From Herbaspirillum sp. (GTDB taxonomy: Bacteria; Pseudomonadota; Gammaproteobacteria; Burkholderiales; Burkholderiaceae_D): a stretch of DNA of 33,779 nucleotides. A program made the position numbers and the translations under genes. This document shows, one piece after another, positions 7,829 to 15,242 of this stretch (position 1 is the first letter of the stretch; the number at the start of each line of letters is the position of its first letter). The notes under the pieces are model-generated. The model was not told the origin of the DNA. It searched no databases and was given only the letters and a program-made list of their open reading frames with translations. Where the stretch lies: positions 1-33,779 of the forward strand of contig JAFAMT010000293.1 of NCBI GenBank assembly GCA_019233085.1, in the 5' to 3' direction.

Positions 7829-8209
7829 TCAGGCGGACGGGGCGATGATCAGCGCCAGCGCCACCTTGCGGCCTTCGGCCATGAGGATGTTGTAGGTGCG
7901 GCAGGCGGCCTGGTTGTCCATGCATTCCACGCCGATGCGGCGCGCCGTCAGTACCGTGGTCAGCTTGGGATGGACGAAGCGCTGGCGCTCGCCCGTCCCC
8001 AGGATCACCACGTCCGGCGCGGTGGCGTCGATCTGCTCGAAATGCGCACTGGTGAGCGCCTCGAAGCTGTCGACCGCCCACGGCACCGGCTCGCTTTCGG
8101 GCAGGACCAGCAGGCTGCTGGAGAAACGGATCGCATTGAGCTCGACACCGTCTTCATCGTAGGCGGTGACGGTCTGATATTGCTTGGTTTCGGTTGAGTG
8201 GAGCTTCAT
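7829..8209 (-). CDS. Mth938/DUF498-domain protein
   Basis: Protein of 126 aa in the Mth938-like (DUF498, Xcc1710) family, related to the mitochondrial assembly factor NDUFAF3. The body includes SLLVLPES, DVVILGTGERQRF and the GVECMDNQAACRTYNIL segment typical of the family, whose bacterial function is not firmly known. It is full length for the family. No clear Shine-Dalgarno precedes the ATG at 8209. It lies 97 bp upstream of arnT on the same strand, so it could be the first gene of the arn transcript, but the link to Ara4N is positional only. It is transcribed divergently from the aminotransferase gene. Confidence 0.85.
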   Translation of the reverse strand: MKLHSTETKQYQTVTAYDEDGVELNAIRFSSSLLVLPESEPVPWAVDSFEALTSAHFEQIDATAPDVVILGTGERQRFVHPKLTTVLTARRIGVECMDNQAACRTYNILMAEGRKVALALIIAPSA

Positions 8210-8314
8210 CGCAGGATCGGCAGGATGGGTTGCAGGGCAGCGGGGTCACGGGTGATGACCGGGCCGAGATGTCATTCCGACATGCATCGCAGCAACTTGA
8301 TCGTAAAGTGCAGC

Positions 8315-8320
8315 ATTGTA
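8315..8320 (-). promoter_or_regulatory. Possible -10 element for the DUF498-arnT transcript
   Basis: Minus-strand TACAAT (GCTACAATG context) resembles a sigma-70 -10 box about 105 bp upstream of the DUF498 start. No good -35 hexamer is visible at 16-18 bp. Confidence 0.35.
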
Positions 8321-8352
8321 GCCGTTTCCTTACCCGACGCACGCCTATTTGA

Positions 8353-8381
8353 TTGATAAAATGCTTAGCTTTGGGCAAAAT
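8353..8381 (+). promoter_or_regulatory. Predicted sigma-70 promoter for the aminotransferase-hom operon
   Basis: TTGATA, a 17-bp spacer and CAAAAT match the sigma-70 pattern (4-5 of 6 in each hexamer). The expected start site is near 8388, which leaves about 232 nt of leader before the chosen aminotransferase start. Assignment is by pattern only. Confidence 0.5.
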
Positions 8382-8387
8382 GGCCGG

Positions 8388-8619
8388 TTCCCGGCAAGCC
8401 CTTGGGGCTGCTCCCGCAGCCGCTTTGCAGGTGCTTTGTATTGCACTGCAGCGCAGCCGGGAGGTGTGACGCCAGGCAGGAAAATTCATGGGAACGCGTC
8501 GTCATGGAGACCCCGGAGCCGCAAAGGTTCCAGCTCCGGCGACGCGTCAGCGCAATCTGGACCACCCGGACCATCCGGACGCGGGCCGTGTTGAAATGAT
8601 CAGAGGACGAGGAAGAGCT
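8388..8619 (+). other. Long structured 5' leader of the aminotransferase-hom operon
   Basis: This stretch has several strong stems. They are GGCTGC-tccc-GCAGCC (8406-8421), TGCAGGTGC-N7-GCACTGCA (8426-8450, one bulge), and a nested pair ACGCGTCG...CGACGCGT (8494-8501/8540-8547) enclosing CCGGAGC...GCTCCGG (8513-8519/8533-8539). A competing stem GGAGCC-gcaaa-GGTTCC (8515-8520/8526-8531, one G-U) uses the same bases, so two alternative folds exist. A mini-ORF runs through it. There is no T-run, so an intrinsic terminator is not evident. It matches no riboswitch class I can recognise. Confidence 0.5.
8504..8599 (+). CDS. Candidate leader peptide with Thr/Ile codon cluster
   Basis: A 31-codon ORF (METPEPQRF...KAVLK-like, ending RTRAVLK) contains AIWTTRTIRT, with four Thr and two Ile codons in a ten-codon stretch. 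It lies directly upstream of the aminotransferase-hom genes. hom feeds threonine and isoleucine, so the codon choice is what a thrL-type leader would show. Its TGA (8597-8599) sits just before the aminotransferase Shine-Dalgarno, which would allow coupling. Against it: the ATG has no obvious Shine-Dalgarno, no terminator hairpin with T-run follows, and the cluster partly stems from a 9-bp tandem repeat GGACCACCC/GGACCATCC. It is too short for the track except as the tail of ORF 8402-8599. Confidence 0.35.
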   Translation: METPEPQRFQLRRRVSAIWTTRTIRTRAVLK

Positions 8620-9849
8620 GTGCGACCGATTCAGAAATCCAAGAAGCTGGCAGATGTGTGTTACGACATTCGGGGTCCCGTGCTGGAAAAGGCGCGTCAG
8701 ATGGAGGAAGAGGGTCACAAGATCATCAAGCTCAACATCGGCAACCTGGCCGCCTTCGGCTTCGACGCCCCCGACGAGATCGTGCAGGACATGATCCGCA
8801 ACATGGGCAACGCCTCCGGCTATACCGATTCCAAGGGCTTGTTCGCACCGCGCAAGTCCGTCATGCACTATACCCAGCAAAAGAAGATCGAAGGCGTCAC
8901 CATCGATGACATCTACCTGGGCAATGGCGCCTCCGAGCTGATCGTCATGAGCGTGAACGCCTTGCTCAACACCGGCGACGAAGTGCTGGTGCCGTCGCCC
9001 GACTATCCGTTGTGGACCGCTGCCGTGAGCCTGTCCGGCGGCACTCCGGTGCACTATGTCTGCGACGAACAGCAAGGCTGGCAGCCCGATATCGCCGACA
9101 TCAAGAAGAAGATCACCCCCAACACCAAGGCCATCGTCGTCATCAACCCCAACAACCCCACCGGCGCGCTGTATTCGGTGGAGGTGTTGAAGGAAATCAT
9201 CGAGCTGGCACGCCAGCACCAGCTGATCATCCTGGCCGACGAGATCTACGACAAGGTGCTCTACGACGGCAACACCCACACCTCGCTGGCCTCGCTGGCC
9301 GATGATGTGCTGTTCATCACCTTTAATGGCCTCTCCAAGAACTATCGTTCCTGCGGCTATCGTGCCGGCTGGATGGTGGTCTCGGGCGAAAAGAAGCACG
9401 CTCGCGACTACATCGAAGGCCTCAACATGCTGGCCTCGATGCGCCTGTGCGCCAATGCGCCGGGGCAGTTCGCCATCCAGACCGCGCTGGGCGGCTACCA
9501 GAGCATCAACGACCTGGTCGGCCCGCAAGGCCGCCTGACCAAGCAGCGCGACCTGGCCCACAAGCTCCTCACCGACATCCCCGGTGTCACCTGTGTGAAG
9601 CCCAAGTCGGCCCTGTACATGTTCCCGCGCCTGGATCCGGAGATCTATCCGATCAAGGATGACCAGGAATTCGCCTATGAGCTGCTGGCCGAGGAAAAGG
9701 TGCTGATCGTGCAGGGCACCGGCTTCAACTGCCCCACGCCGGACCACTTCCGCGTGGTGTTCCTGCCCAATACCGACGACCTGACCGAGTCCATGGGCCG
9801 CATCGCCCATTTCCTGGAAGGCTATCGTCGCCGCCACGGCACGGCCTGA
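8620..9849 (+). CDS. alaA: AlaA-type PLP aminotransferase (glutamate-pyruvate or related)
   Basis: Class I/II PLP aminotransferase of 409 aa, closest in pattern to E. coli AlaA/YfbQ, which makes alanine from pyruvate and glutamate. The PLP lysine is K240 in NGLSKNYRSCGYRAGW. NIGNLAAFGFDAPDE near the start and VINPNNPTGALYS (PLP/substrate contacts) are typical. The track ORF starts at 8488, but the family begins at about RPIQKSKKLADVCYDIRGPVLEKA. I choose GTG 8620, preceded by GAGGAAG at good spacing, with ATG 8596 as the alternative. In many betaproteobacteria this gene precedes hom and thrC, as here. The exact substrate is not certain; homologues are sometimes named aspartate aminotransferase. 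Confidence 0.85.
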   Translation: MRPIQKSKKLADVCYDIRGPVLEKARQMEEEGHKIIKLNIGNLAAFGFDAPDEIVQDMIRNMGNASGYTDSKGLFAPRKSVMHYTQQKKIEGVTIDDIYLGNGASELIVMSVNALLNTGDEVLVPSPDYPLWTAAVSLSGGTPVHYVCDEQQGWQPDIADIKKKITPNTKAIVVINPNNPTGALYSVEVLKEIIELARQHQLIILADEIYDKVLYDGNTHTSLASLADDVLFITFNGLSKNYRSCGYRAGWMVVSGEKKHARDYIEGLNMLASMRLCANAPGQFAIQTALGGYQSINDLVGPQGRLTKQRDLAHKLLTDIPGVTCVKPKSALYMFPRLDPEIYPIKDDQEFAYELLAEEKVLIVQGTGFNCPTPDHFRVVFLPNTDDLTESMGRIAHFLEGYRRRHGTA

Positions 9850-9918
9850 GTTCTTGCAGTACCCGTCCTGGGCGTAGCGAGCGCGGGGCGGTCATTTTTC
9901 ACCAACCACGAAGACAAT

Positions 9919-11229
9919 ATGAAATCCATCAAAGTAGGTTTGCTCGGCATCGGCACCGTGGGTTCCGGTACTTTCAATGTTCTCAAGCGCAACCAGGAAG
10001 AGATTGCGCGCCGCGCTGGCCGAGGCATTGAAATTACCATGGTGGCCGATCTCAACACCGAGCGCGCCACCGAACTGACCAATGGAGAAGTCAAGGTTGT
10101 CAACGACGCCAATCTGGTGGTGAGCAATCCCGACATCGACATCGTCATCGAGCTGATCGGCGGCTATGGCATCGCCAAGGACCTGGTCCTCAAGGCCATC
10201 GCCAACGGCAAGCACGTGGTCACGGCCAACAAGGCCCTCATTGCCACGCACGGCAACGAGATCTTCAAGGCTGCCCAGGAAAAGGGCGTCATGGTGGCCT
10301 TCGAGGCGGCCGTGGCCGGTGGCATCCCCATCATCAAGGCACTGCGCGAGGGCCTCACCGCCAACCGCATCCAGTGGATCGCCGGCATCATCAACGGCAC
10401 CACCAACTTCATCCTCTCGGAGATGCGCGACAAGGGCCTGGACTTCGACGTGGTCCTGAAGGAAGCGCAGCGCCTGGGCTATGCCGAAGCCGATCCCACC
10501 TTCGACATCGAAGGCGTGGACGCGGCCCACAAGCTGACCATCATGGCCTCGATCGCCTTCGGCATCCCGGTGCAGTTCGACAAGGCCCACGTGGAAGGCA
10601 TCACCAAGCTGCAGGCCAGCGACATCACCTACGCCGAGCAACTGGGCTATCGCATCAAGCTGCTGGGCATCACCCGCCAGAGCGCCAACGGCATCGAGCT
10701 GCGCGTGCATCCGACCCTGATCCCGTCCTCGCGCCTGCTCGCCAACGTCGAGGGAGCGATGAATGCCGTGGTGGTGCGTGGCGACGCCGTCGGCGAGACC
10801 CTGTACTACGGCAAGGGTGCCGGCTCCGAGCCGACTGCCTCGGCCGTGATCGCCGACCTGGTCGACATCACCCGCCTGGCCACGGCCGACCCTGGTCACC
10901 GCGTGCCTTACCTGGCCTTCCAGCCCAATGCCATGGCCGATACCCCGGTACTGCCGATGAGCGAGGTCGCCACCAGCTACTACCTGCGCATGCGCGTGGC
11001 CGATGAGGCTGGCGTGCTGGCCGATGTGACCCGCATCCTGGCCGATTCGTCGATTTCCATCGATGCCATGCTGCAGAAGGAGCCGGCCGAAGGTGAACAG
11101 CAGACCGATATCATCATGCTGACCCACCAGACCCAGGAAAAGAACATCGAGGCCGCCATTGCCAAGATCGAAGGCCTGTCGACCGTGCTGGGCAAGGTCA
11201 CCAAGATCCGCCTGGAAGAGCTGAACTAA
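9919..11229 (+). CDS. hom: Homoserine dehydrogenase with C-terminal ACT domain
   Basis: NAD(P)-dependent homoserine dehydrogenase of 436 aa, reducing aspartate semialdehyde to homoserine for threonine, methionine and isoleucine synthesis. The Rossmann motif LLGIGTVGSGT is at residues 7-17. The catalytic-domain signature AGGIPIIKALREGLTANRI...GIINGTTNFIL spans about residues 133-160. A C-terminal ACT domain begins near YYLRMRVADEAGVLADVTRIL (about residue 354), the part that usually mediates threonine feedback. It lies 69 bp downstream of the aminotransferase, very likely in one transcript, and ends at a strong terminator, so thrC is not co-transcribed. Confidence 0.96.
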   Translation: MKSIKVGLLGIGTVGSGTFNVLKRNQEEIARRAGRGIEITMVADLNTERATELTNGEVKVVNDANLVVSNPDIDIVIELIGGYGIAKDLVLKAIANGKHVVTANKALIATHGNEIFKAAQEKGVMVAFEAAVAGGIPIIKALREGLTANRIQWIAGIINGTTNFILSEMRDKGLDFDVVLKEAQRLGYAEADPTFDIEGVDAAHKLTIMASIAFGIPVQFDKAHVEGITKLQASDITYAEQLGYRIKLLGITRQSANGIELRVHPTLIPSSRLLANVEGAMNAVVVRGDAVGETLYYGKGAGSEPTASAVIADLVDITRLATADPGHRVPYLAFQPNAMADTPVLPMSEVATSYYLRMRVADEAGVLADVTRILADSSISIDAMLQKEPAEGEQQTDIIMLTHQTQEKNIEAAIAKIEGLSTVLGKVTKIRLEELN

Positions 11230-11250
11230 GCTGGTCCTTCACTGCAATGA

Positions 11251-11280
11251 AAAACGGAGCCCGCGGGCTCCGTTTTTTTT
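11251..11280 (+). terminator. Intrinsic terminator after hom
   Basis: AAAACGGAGCCC-GC-GGGCTCCGTTTT followed by more T residues forms a near-perfect 12-bp stem with an eight-base T-run. On the opposite strand the A-rich left arm gives a T-run too, so it can also serve the convergent gene ending at 11314. Confidence 0.93.
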
Positions 11281-11313
11281 GCTGCCGCCATGGCCGGGCA
11301 GGCCGGCGAGGGC

Positions 11314-11751
11314 TTACTTCTTCAGTTCGAAGCCGCACACGGCTTGCAGCATGGCGTCGCCCACCGACAGCGGCTTGGGCTTGACGAATTCCATGCCCTT
11401 GAGGGCGTCGCTATGGTCGCGCTTGTCGCCCTTGCCATCCGCATCGGCGAAGATGATCTCGCGCGACAGCTTCATGGTACCGGCCTTGCAGTTGTACTGG
11501 TGCAAGTCCTTGTAGGACTTCAGCGAGGGGAAATCCTTGTCGCCGGCATTGGGGCGCGCCTGCTTGAAATTCCACAGCGACCAGGCCTCGCGGATGCCGC
11601 CGGACTCGATGATGGAGTCGGTGTCCACCAGCAGTTCGGCCTGGTCCGAGCCGCCCAGCGACTGCCAGTTCTCGGCGTGGGCCGGGAGGCTCGCCAGCAG
11701 GGCGCCGAACAGGCCAGAAGCTGCCAGCAGGGTCTTGATCTTGAATGTCAT
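11314..11751 (-). CDS. Secreted surface-adhesin-E-like protein
   Basis: Protein of 145 aa with a clear signal peptide: basic MTFKIK, a hydrophobic core, then SLPAHA-ENW, with cleavage likely after residue 26. The mature part (ENWQSLGGSDQAELLVDTDSI...) resembles the surface-adhesin E family (Haemophilus protein E-like), common as small periplasmic or surface proteins in betaproteobacteria; their function there is largely unknown. Two cysteines (YNCKAG and AVCGFE) probably form a disulfide. It is convergent with hom and divergent from thrC, interrupting the usual hom-thrC neighbourhood. A purine-rich AGGAAGGATGGAAA precedes the ATG. Confidence 0.7.
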   Translation of the reverse strand: MTFKIKTLLAASGLFGALLASLPAHAENWQSLGGSDQAELLVDTDSIIESGGIREAWSLWNFKQARPNAGDKDFPSLKSYKDLHQYNCKAGTMKLSREIIFADADGKGDKRDHSDALKGMEFVKPKPLSVGDAMLQAVCGFELKK

Positions 11752-11971
11752 GCCGTTTCCATCCTTCCTGAGTGTTTGAATACTGTCCTTGACCTGGCCC
11801 GCGTGCCAACATTCCCGCGGGCAGGTTGCACTGATGCATTGCGGTGCACGAAGTGGCGCAGCATAGCCCGGCGATGGCCGGCTTTCAAGGTCGGTAACGC
11901 TTTATTTCATCTTTCAGGTCATTTCATGGCCATGGTGTCCAAAAGAAACACGAGCCGCCAGCGCTCTTCTT

Positions 11972-12000
11972 TTGTGCAGTGCGCCGGCTGGCCTTATAAT
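11972..12000 (+). promoter_or_regulatory. Sigma-70 promoter of thrC
   Basis: TTGTGC, a 17-bp spacer and a perfect TATAAT give an expected start near 12007, about 59 nt before the thrC ATG. This is the best sigma-70 match in the window. The rest of the 314-bp gap 11752-12065, which also holds the upstream region of the secreted-protein gene, shows no further clear signal to me. Confidence 0.75.
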
Positions 12001-12065
12001 CGAAGACTTTCCTCCGATTCTCCTATTCCACGCACCTAGCCGCCTGTTTGGCGCTTCCTATCGAC

Positions 12066-13526
12066 ATGCACTACGTTTCCACCCGCGGTCACGCTGCAAC
12101 TCCCTCCTTTTCCGAAATCCTGCTGGGCGGCCTGGCTCCGGATGGCGGGCTGTACCTGCCGGCCCAGTACCCGCAGGTCAGCGGCGCCGAGCTGAACCAG
12201 TGGCGTACCCTGTCGTATGCCGACCTGGCCGTCGAGGTGCTCAAGAAATTTGCCACCGATATCCCCGAGGCCGACCTCAAGGCCCTGGCGCACAAGACCT
12301 ATACCGCCGACGTCTACCGCAATACCCGTGCCGGCGAGGATGCCGCCCAGATCACCCCGCTGCGCACGCTGGAAGAGCAGGACGGCAAGAAGCTGGTGCT
12401 GCAAAGCCTGTCCAACGGCCCCACGCTGGCCTTCAAGGACATGGCCATGCAGTTGCTGGGCAACCTGTTCGAATACGCGCTGGCCAAGCAGGGCGCGGAA
12501 CTGAACATCGTCGGCGCCACCTCCGGGGACACCGGCAGCGCCGCCGAATACGCCATGCGCGGCAAGAAGGGCATCCGCGTCTTCATGCTGTCGCCGCACA
12601 AGAAGATGAGCGCCTTCCAGACGGCCCAGATGTTCAGCCTGCAGGACCCCAACATCTTCAACCTGGCCGTCGAAGGTGTCTTCGATGATTGCCAGGACAT
12701 CGTCAAGGCCATCTCCAACGACCTGGAGTACAAGGCCGCCAAGAAGATCGGCACCGTCAACTCGATCAACTGGGCGCGCGTCGTGGCGCAGGTGGTGTAC
12801 TACTTCCGCGGCTACCTGGCCGCCACCACCAGCAACGAGCAGAAGGTGTCCTTCACCGTGCCCTCGGGCAATTTCGGTAACATCTGTGCCGGCCACATCG
12901 CCCGCATGATGGGCCTGCCCATCGACAAGCTGGTCGTGGCCACCAACGAGAACGACGTGCTCGACGAATTCTTCCGTACCGGTGTCTATCGCGTGCGCAA
13001 GTCGGCCGAGACCTACCATACCAGCAGCCCCAGCATGGACATCAGCAAGGCCTCCAACTTCGAGCGCTTCGTCTACGACCTGCTGGGCCGCGACAGCGCC
13101 CGCGTGAAGGCCTTGTTCCAAAAGGTCGAGAGCGCCGGCGGCTTCGACCTGACCGGCAAGCCCGGCAGCGACGGTGATGAATTCGCCAGCGTGATCCAGT
13201 ACGGTTTCGCCTCCGGCCGTTCCACCCATGCCGACCGCCTGGAGACCATTCGCTTCGCCGAAAAGGCCTACGGCATCACGGTCGATACCCACACCGCCGA
13301 CGGCATCAAGGTGGCGCGTGAAAACCTCACCCCGGGCGTGACCATGATCGTGCTGGAAACCGCACTGCCGGCCAAGTTCAACGAAACCATCCGCGAAGCC
13401 CTGGGGCGTGACGCCGACCGTCCGGCCGGCTTCGAGAACATCGAGGCGCTGCCGCAGCGCTTCGAGGTCATGCCCGCCGACGCCGCCCGCGTGAAGGCGT
13501 TCGTGGCCGAGCATACCGGCCTGTAA
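12066..13526 (+). CDS. thrC: Threonine synthase
   Basis: PLP-dependent threonine synthase of 486 aa, converting O-phosphohomoserine to threonine. The N-terminus MHYVSTRGHAATPSFSEILLGGLAPDGGLY is the standard start of the long (E. coli/yeast-like) class. K124 in GPTLAFKDMAMQ is the PLP lysine, and VGATSGDTGSAAEYA and FTVPSGNFGNICAGHIA are the phosphate- and cofactor-binding loops. The track start at 12048 is a TTG six codons upstream; the ATG at 12066 fits the family. It has its own promoter and a terminator downstream, so it is probably monocistronic. Confidence 0.96.
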   Translation: MHYVSTRGHAATPSFSEILLGGLAPDGGLYLPAQYPQVSGAELNQWRTLSYADLAVEVLKKFATDIPEADLKALAHKTYTADVYRNTRAGEDAAQITPLRTLEEQDGKKLVLQSLSNGPTLAFKDMAMQLLGNLFEYALAKQGAELNIVGATSGDTGSAAEYAMRGKKGIRVFMLSPHKKMSAFQTAQMFSLQDPNIFNLAVEGVFDDCQDIVKAISNDLEYKAAKKIGTVNSINWARVVAQVVYYFRGYLAATTSNEQKVSFTVPSGNFGNICAGHIARMMGLPIDKLVVATNENDVLDEFFRTGVYRVRKSAETYHTSSPSMDISKASNFERFVYDLLGRDSARVKALFQKVESAGGFDLTGKPGSDGDEFASVIQYGFASGRSTHADRLETIRFAEKAYGITVDTHTADGIKVARENLTPGVTMIVLETALPAKFNETIREALGRDADRPAGFENIEALPQRFEVMPADAARVKAFVAEHTGL

Positions 13527-13547
13527 GCAGCGCCGCTTGAGCAGATC

Positions 13548-13582
13548 ACGCCGTCCGCGCCGCAGGCCCGGGCGGCGTTTTT
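13548..13582 (+). terminator. Intrinsic terminator after thrC
   Basis: ACGCCGTCCG and CGGGCGGCGT form a 10-bp GC-rich stem (one G-U), followed by TTTTT. It lies 21 nt after the thrC stop. Confidence 0.8.
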
Positions 13583-13681
13583 CATGGTCCGCCGCCAGCG
13601 GCCGATTGCATTAGAATGTCGGGTCGCTGTATCGCCATGAAGACAGCGCCTCTTCCCGGTTTCCATCCAGACAGGCCAGCC

Positions 13682-14959
13682 ATGCAATCCAACGTCCCCC
13701 CGAGCGCGTCGTCCGACAAACCGGCCCGCGCGCCCATGCAAAGCGTGAACCAGGCGCTCGATACCTTGCTCACGGCAGCCGTGCCGGTCAGCGGCAGCCA
13801 GAGCGTCGCCACCCTGGAAGCCTGCGGTCGCGTGCTGGCTGCGCCGGTCCAGGCGCACATCAACGTGCCCGGCATGGACAATTCGCAGATGGATGGCTAC
13901 GCCGTGCGTGCCGCCGATTGCGCCTCCGGGCAGGCGCGCCTGCGCGTATCCCAGCGCATCCCGGCCGGTCACGTGGGCCAGCCGCTCGAAGCCGGCACGG
14001 CCGCGCGCATCTTCACCGGTGCGATGCTGCCCGAAGGCGCCGACGCGGTGGTCATGCAGGAAGCCTGCGAAGTCGATGGCGAGCATGTCACGGTGCGCCA
14101 TGTCCCCAGCCGCGGTGAATGGGTGCGCTACATTGGCGAGGATATCCGCCAGGGCAGCACCATCCTGCCGGCCGGGACCCGCCTGCGTCCCCAGGAGCTG
14201 GGGCTGGCCGCGTCCATTGGCCAGGCCACCCTGGAGGTGTTGCGGCGCGTGCGGGTGGCGGTGTTCTTCACCGGCGATGAGCTGACCATGCCCGGCGAAG
14301 CCCTGAAGCCCGGCGCCATCTACAATTCCAATCGTTTCCTGCTGCGCGGCCTGCTGCAGCAACTGGGCTGCGAGATCAGCGACTACGGCATCGTGCCCGA
14401 CAATCTGGCCGCCACCCGCCAGACCCTGCGCGAGGCGGCGCGCGAGCATGACCTCATCATCACCAGCGGCGGCGTCTCGGTGGGCGAGGAAGACCACGTC
14501 AAGCCGGCCGTGCAAGCCGAAGGGCGCATCGACATGTGGCAGATCGCCATGAAACCGGGCAAGCCGCTGGCCTTCGGCCAGGTGCGTCGTGGCCAGGATG
14601 CAGGGCAGGGCGAGGCCTTCTTCATCGGCCTGCCGGGTAATCCGGTGTCGTCCTTCGTGACCTTCCTGTTGTTCGTGCGGCCCTTCCTGCTGCGTCTGCA
14701 AGGCTTGCCCCGCGAGGCAGTGCTGCCGCAGGCGGTGAGCATGCGTGCCGATTTCGACTGGCCTCGTGCCGATCGCCGCCAGGAATTCCTGCGTGTGCGG
14801 CGCAATGCCCGGGGCGGGCTGGACCTCTTCCCCAGCCAGGGTTCGGCCGTGCTGACCTCGACCGCCTGGGCCGACGGCCTGGTCGACAACCCACCCGGAC
14901 AGACCATTGCGGCGGGTGACATGGTGCAGTTCCTGGCCTTCGACCAACTGCTCAACTGA
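13682..14959 (+). CDS. moeA: Molybdopterin molybdenumtransferase MoeA
   Basis: MoeA inserts molybdate into adenylylated molybdopterin in Moco synthesis. MDNSQMDGYAVRA near the N-terminus, the FFTGDEL loop, SGGVSVGEEDHVK and GLPGNPVSSFVTF are the expected family motifs in order, followed by the C-terminal domain IV. Three in-frame starts exist. ATG 13616 lies inside a likely -10 box (TAGAAT, 13612-13617). ATG 13637 has no good ribosome site. ATG 13682 gives 425 aa, close to family length, with a weak AGG; I prefer it. moaD follows after 24 bp, so the two are probably co-transcribed. Confidence 0.93.
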   Translation: MQSNVPPSASSDKPARAPMQSVNQALDTLLTAAVPVSGSQSVATLEACGRVLAAPVQAHINVPGMDNSQMDGYAVRAADCASGQARLRVSQRIPAGHVGQPLEAGTAARIFTGAMLPEGADAVVMQEACEVDGEHVTVRHVPSRGEWVRYIGEDIRQGSTILPAGTRLRPQELGLAASIGQATLEVLRRVRVAVFFTGDELTMPGEALKPGAIYNSNRFLLRGLLQQLGCEISDYGIVPDNLAATRQTLREAAREHDLIITSGGVSVGEEDHVKPAVQAEGRIDMWQIAMKPGKPLAFGQVRRGQDAGQGEAFFIGLPGNPVSSFVTFLLFVRPFLLRLQGLPREAVLPQAVSMRADFDWPRADRRQEFLRVRRNARGGLDLFPSQGSAVLTSTAWADGLVDNPPGQTIAAGDMVQFLAFDQLLN

Positions 14960-14983
14960 AGAATTGATTTACCAAGGAAAGTC

Positions 14984-15241
14984 ATGAAAATCGAACTCCG
15001 TTTCTTCGCCAGCGTGCGCGAAGCCTTGAAAACCTCGCAGGAAGTCATCGAGCTACCCGCCAGCGTCAAGACCGTGGGCGACGTGCGCGCCTTCCTGATG
15101 GGACGCGGCGGCATCTGGGCCGAAGTGCTGGGGCCGGAAAAGAATCTGCGCATGGCCTACGACCATGACATGACCGAGGCCGATACCGAGATTGCCGACG
15201 GCGGTGAAGTGGCCTTCTTCCCGCCCGTCACCGGGGGCTGA
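14984..15241 (+). CDS. moaD: Molybdopterin synthase sulfur carrier subunit MoaD
   Basis: Ubiquitin-fold protein of 85 aa ending in PPVTGG; the C-terminal Gly-Gly is the site of thiocarboxylate formation that delivers sulfur to cyclic pyranopterin with MoaE. It starts MKIELRFFASVREAL, the usual MoaD opening, with AAGGAAA 6 nt before the ATG. It lies 24 bp after moeA, and the methyltransferase ATG starts 1 bp after its stop. Its partner moaE is about 2.2 kb downstream, separated by two unrelated-looking genes. Confidence 0.95.
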   Translation: MKIELRFFASVREALKTSQEVIELPASVKTVGDVRAFLMGRGGIWAEVLGPEKNLRMAYDHDMTEADTEIADGGEVAFFPPVTGG

Positions 15242-15242
15242 C

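Noticed and set aside
8488-8619. 44-residue N-terminal extension of the aminotransferase from ATG 8488
   Set aside because: That ATG has a fair Shine-Dalgarno (AGGAAAATTC), but the added residues are Pro/Asp/His-rich and absent from the family as I know it, while GTG 8620 has a well-spaced GAGGAAG. Proteomics would decide.
8365-9837. 490-aa minus-strand ORF opposite the aminotransferase
   Set aside because: Shadow frame; the plus strand carries the full aminotransferase signature with the PLP lysine.
12048-12065. thrC start at TTG 12048
   Set aside because: The family starts at MHYVSTRG, encoded from ATG 12066; the six extra codons have no ribosome site.
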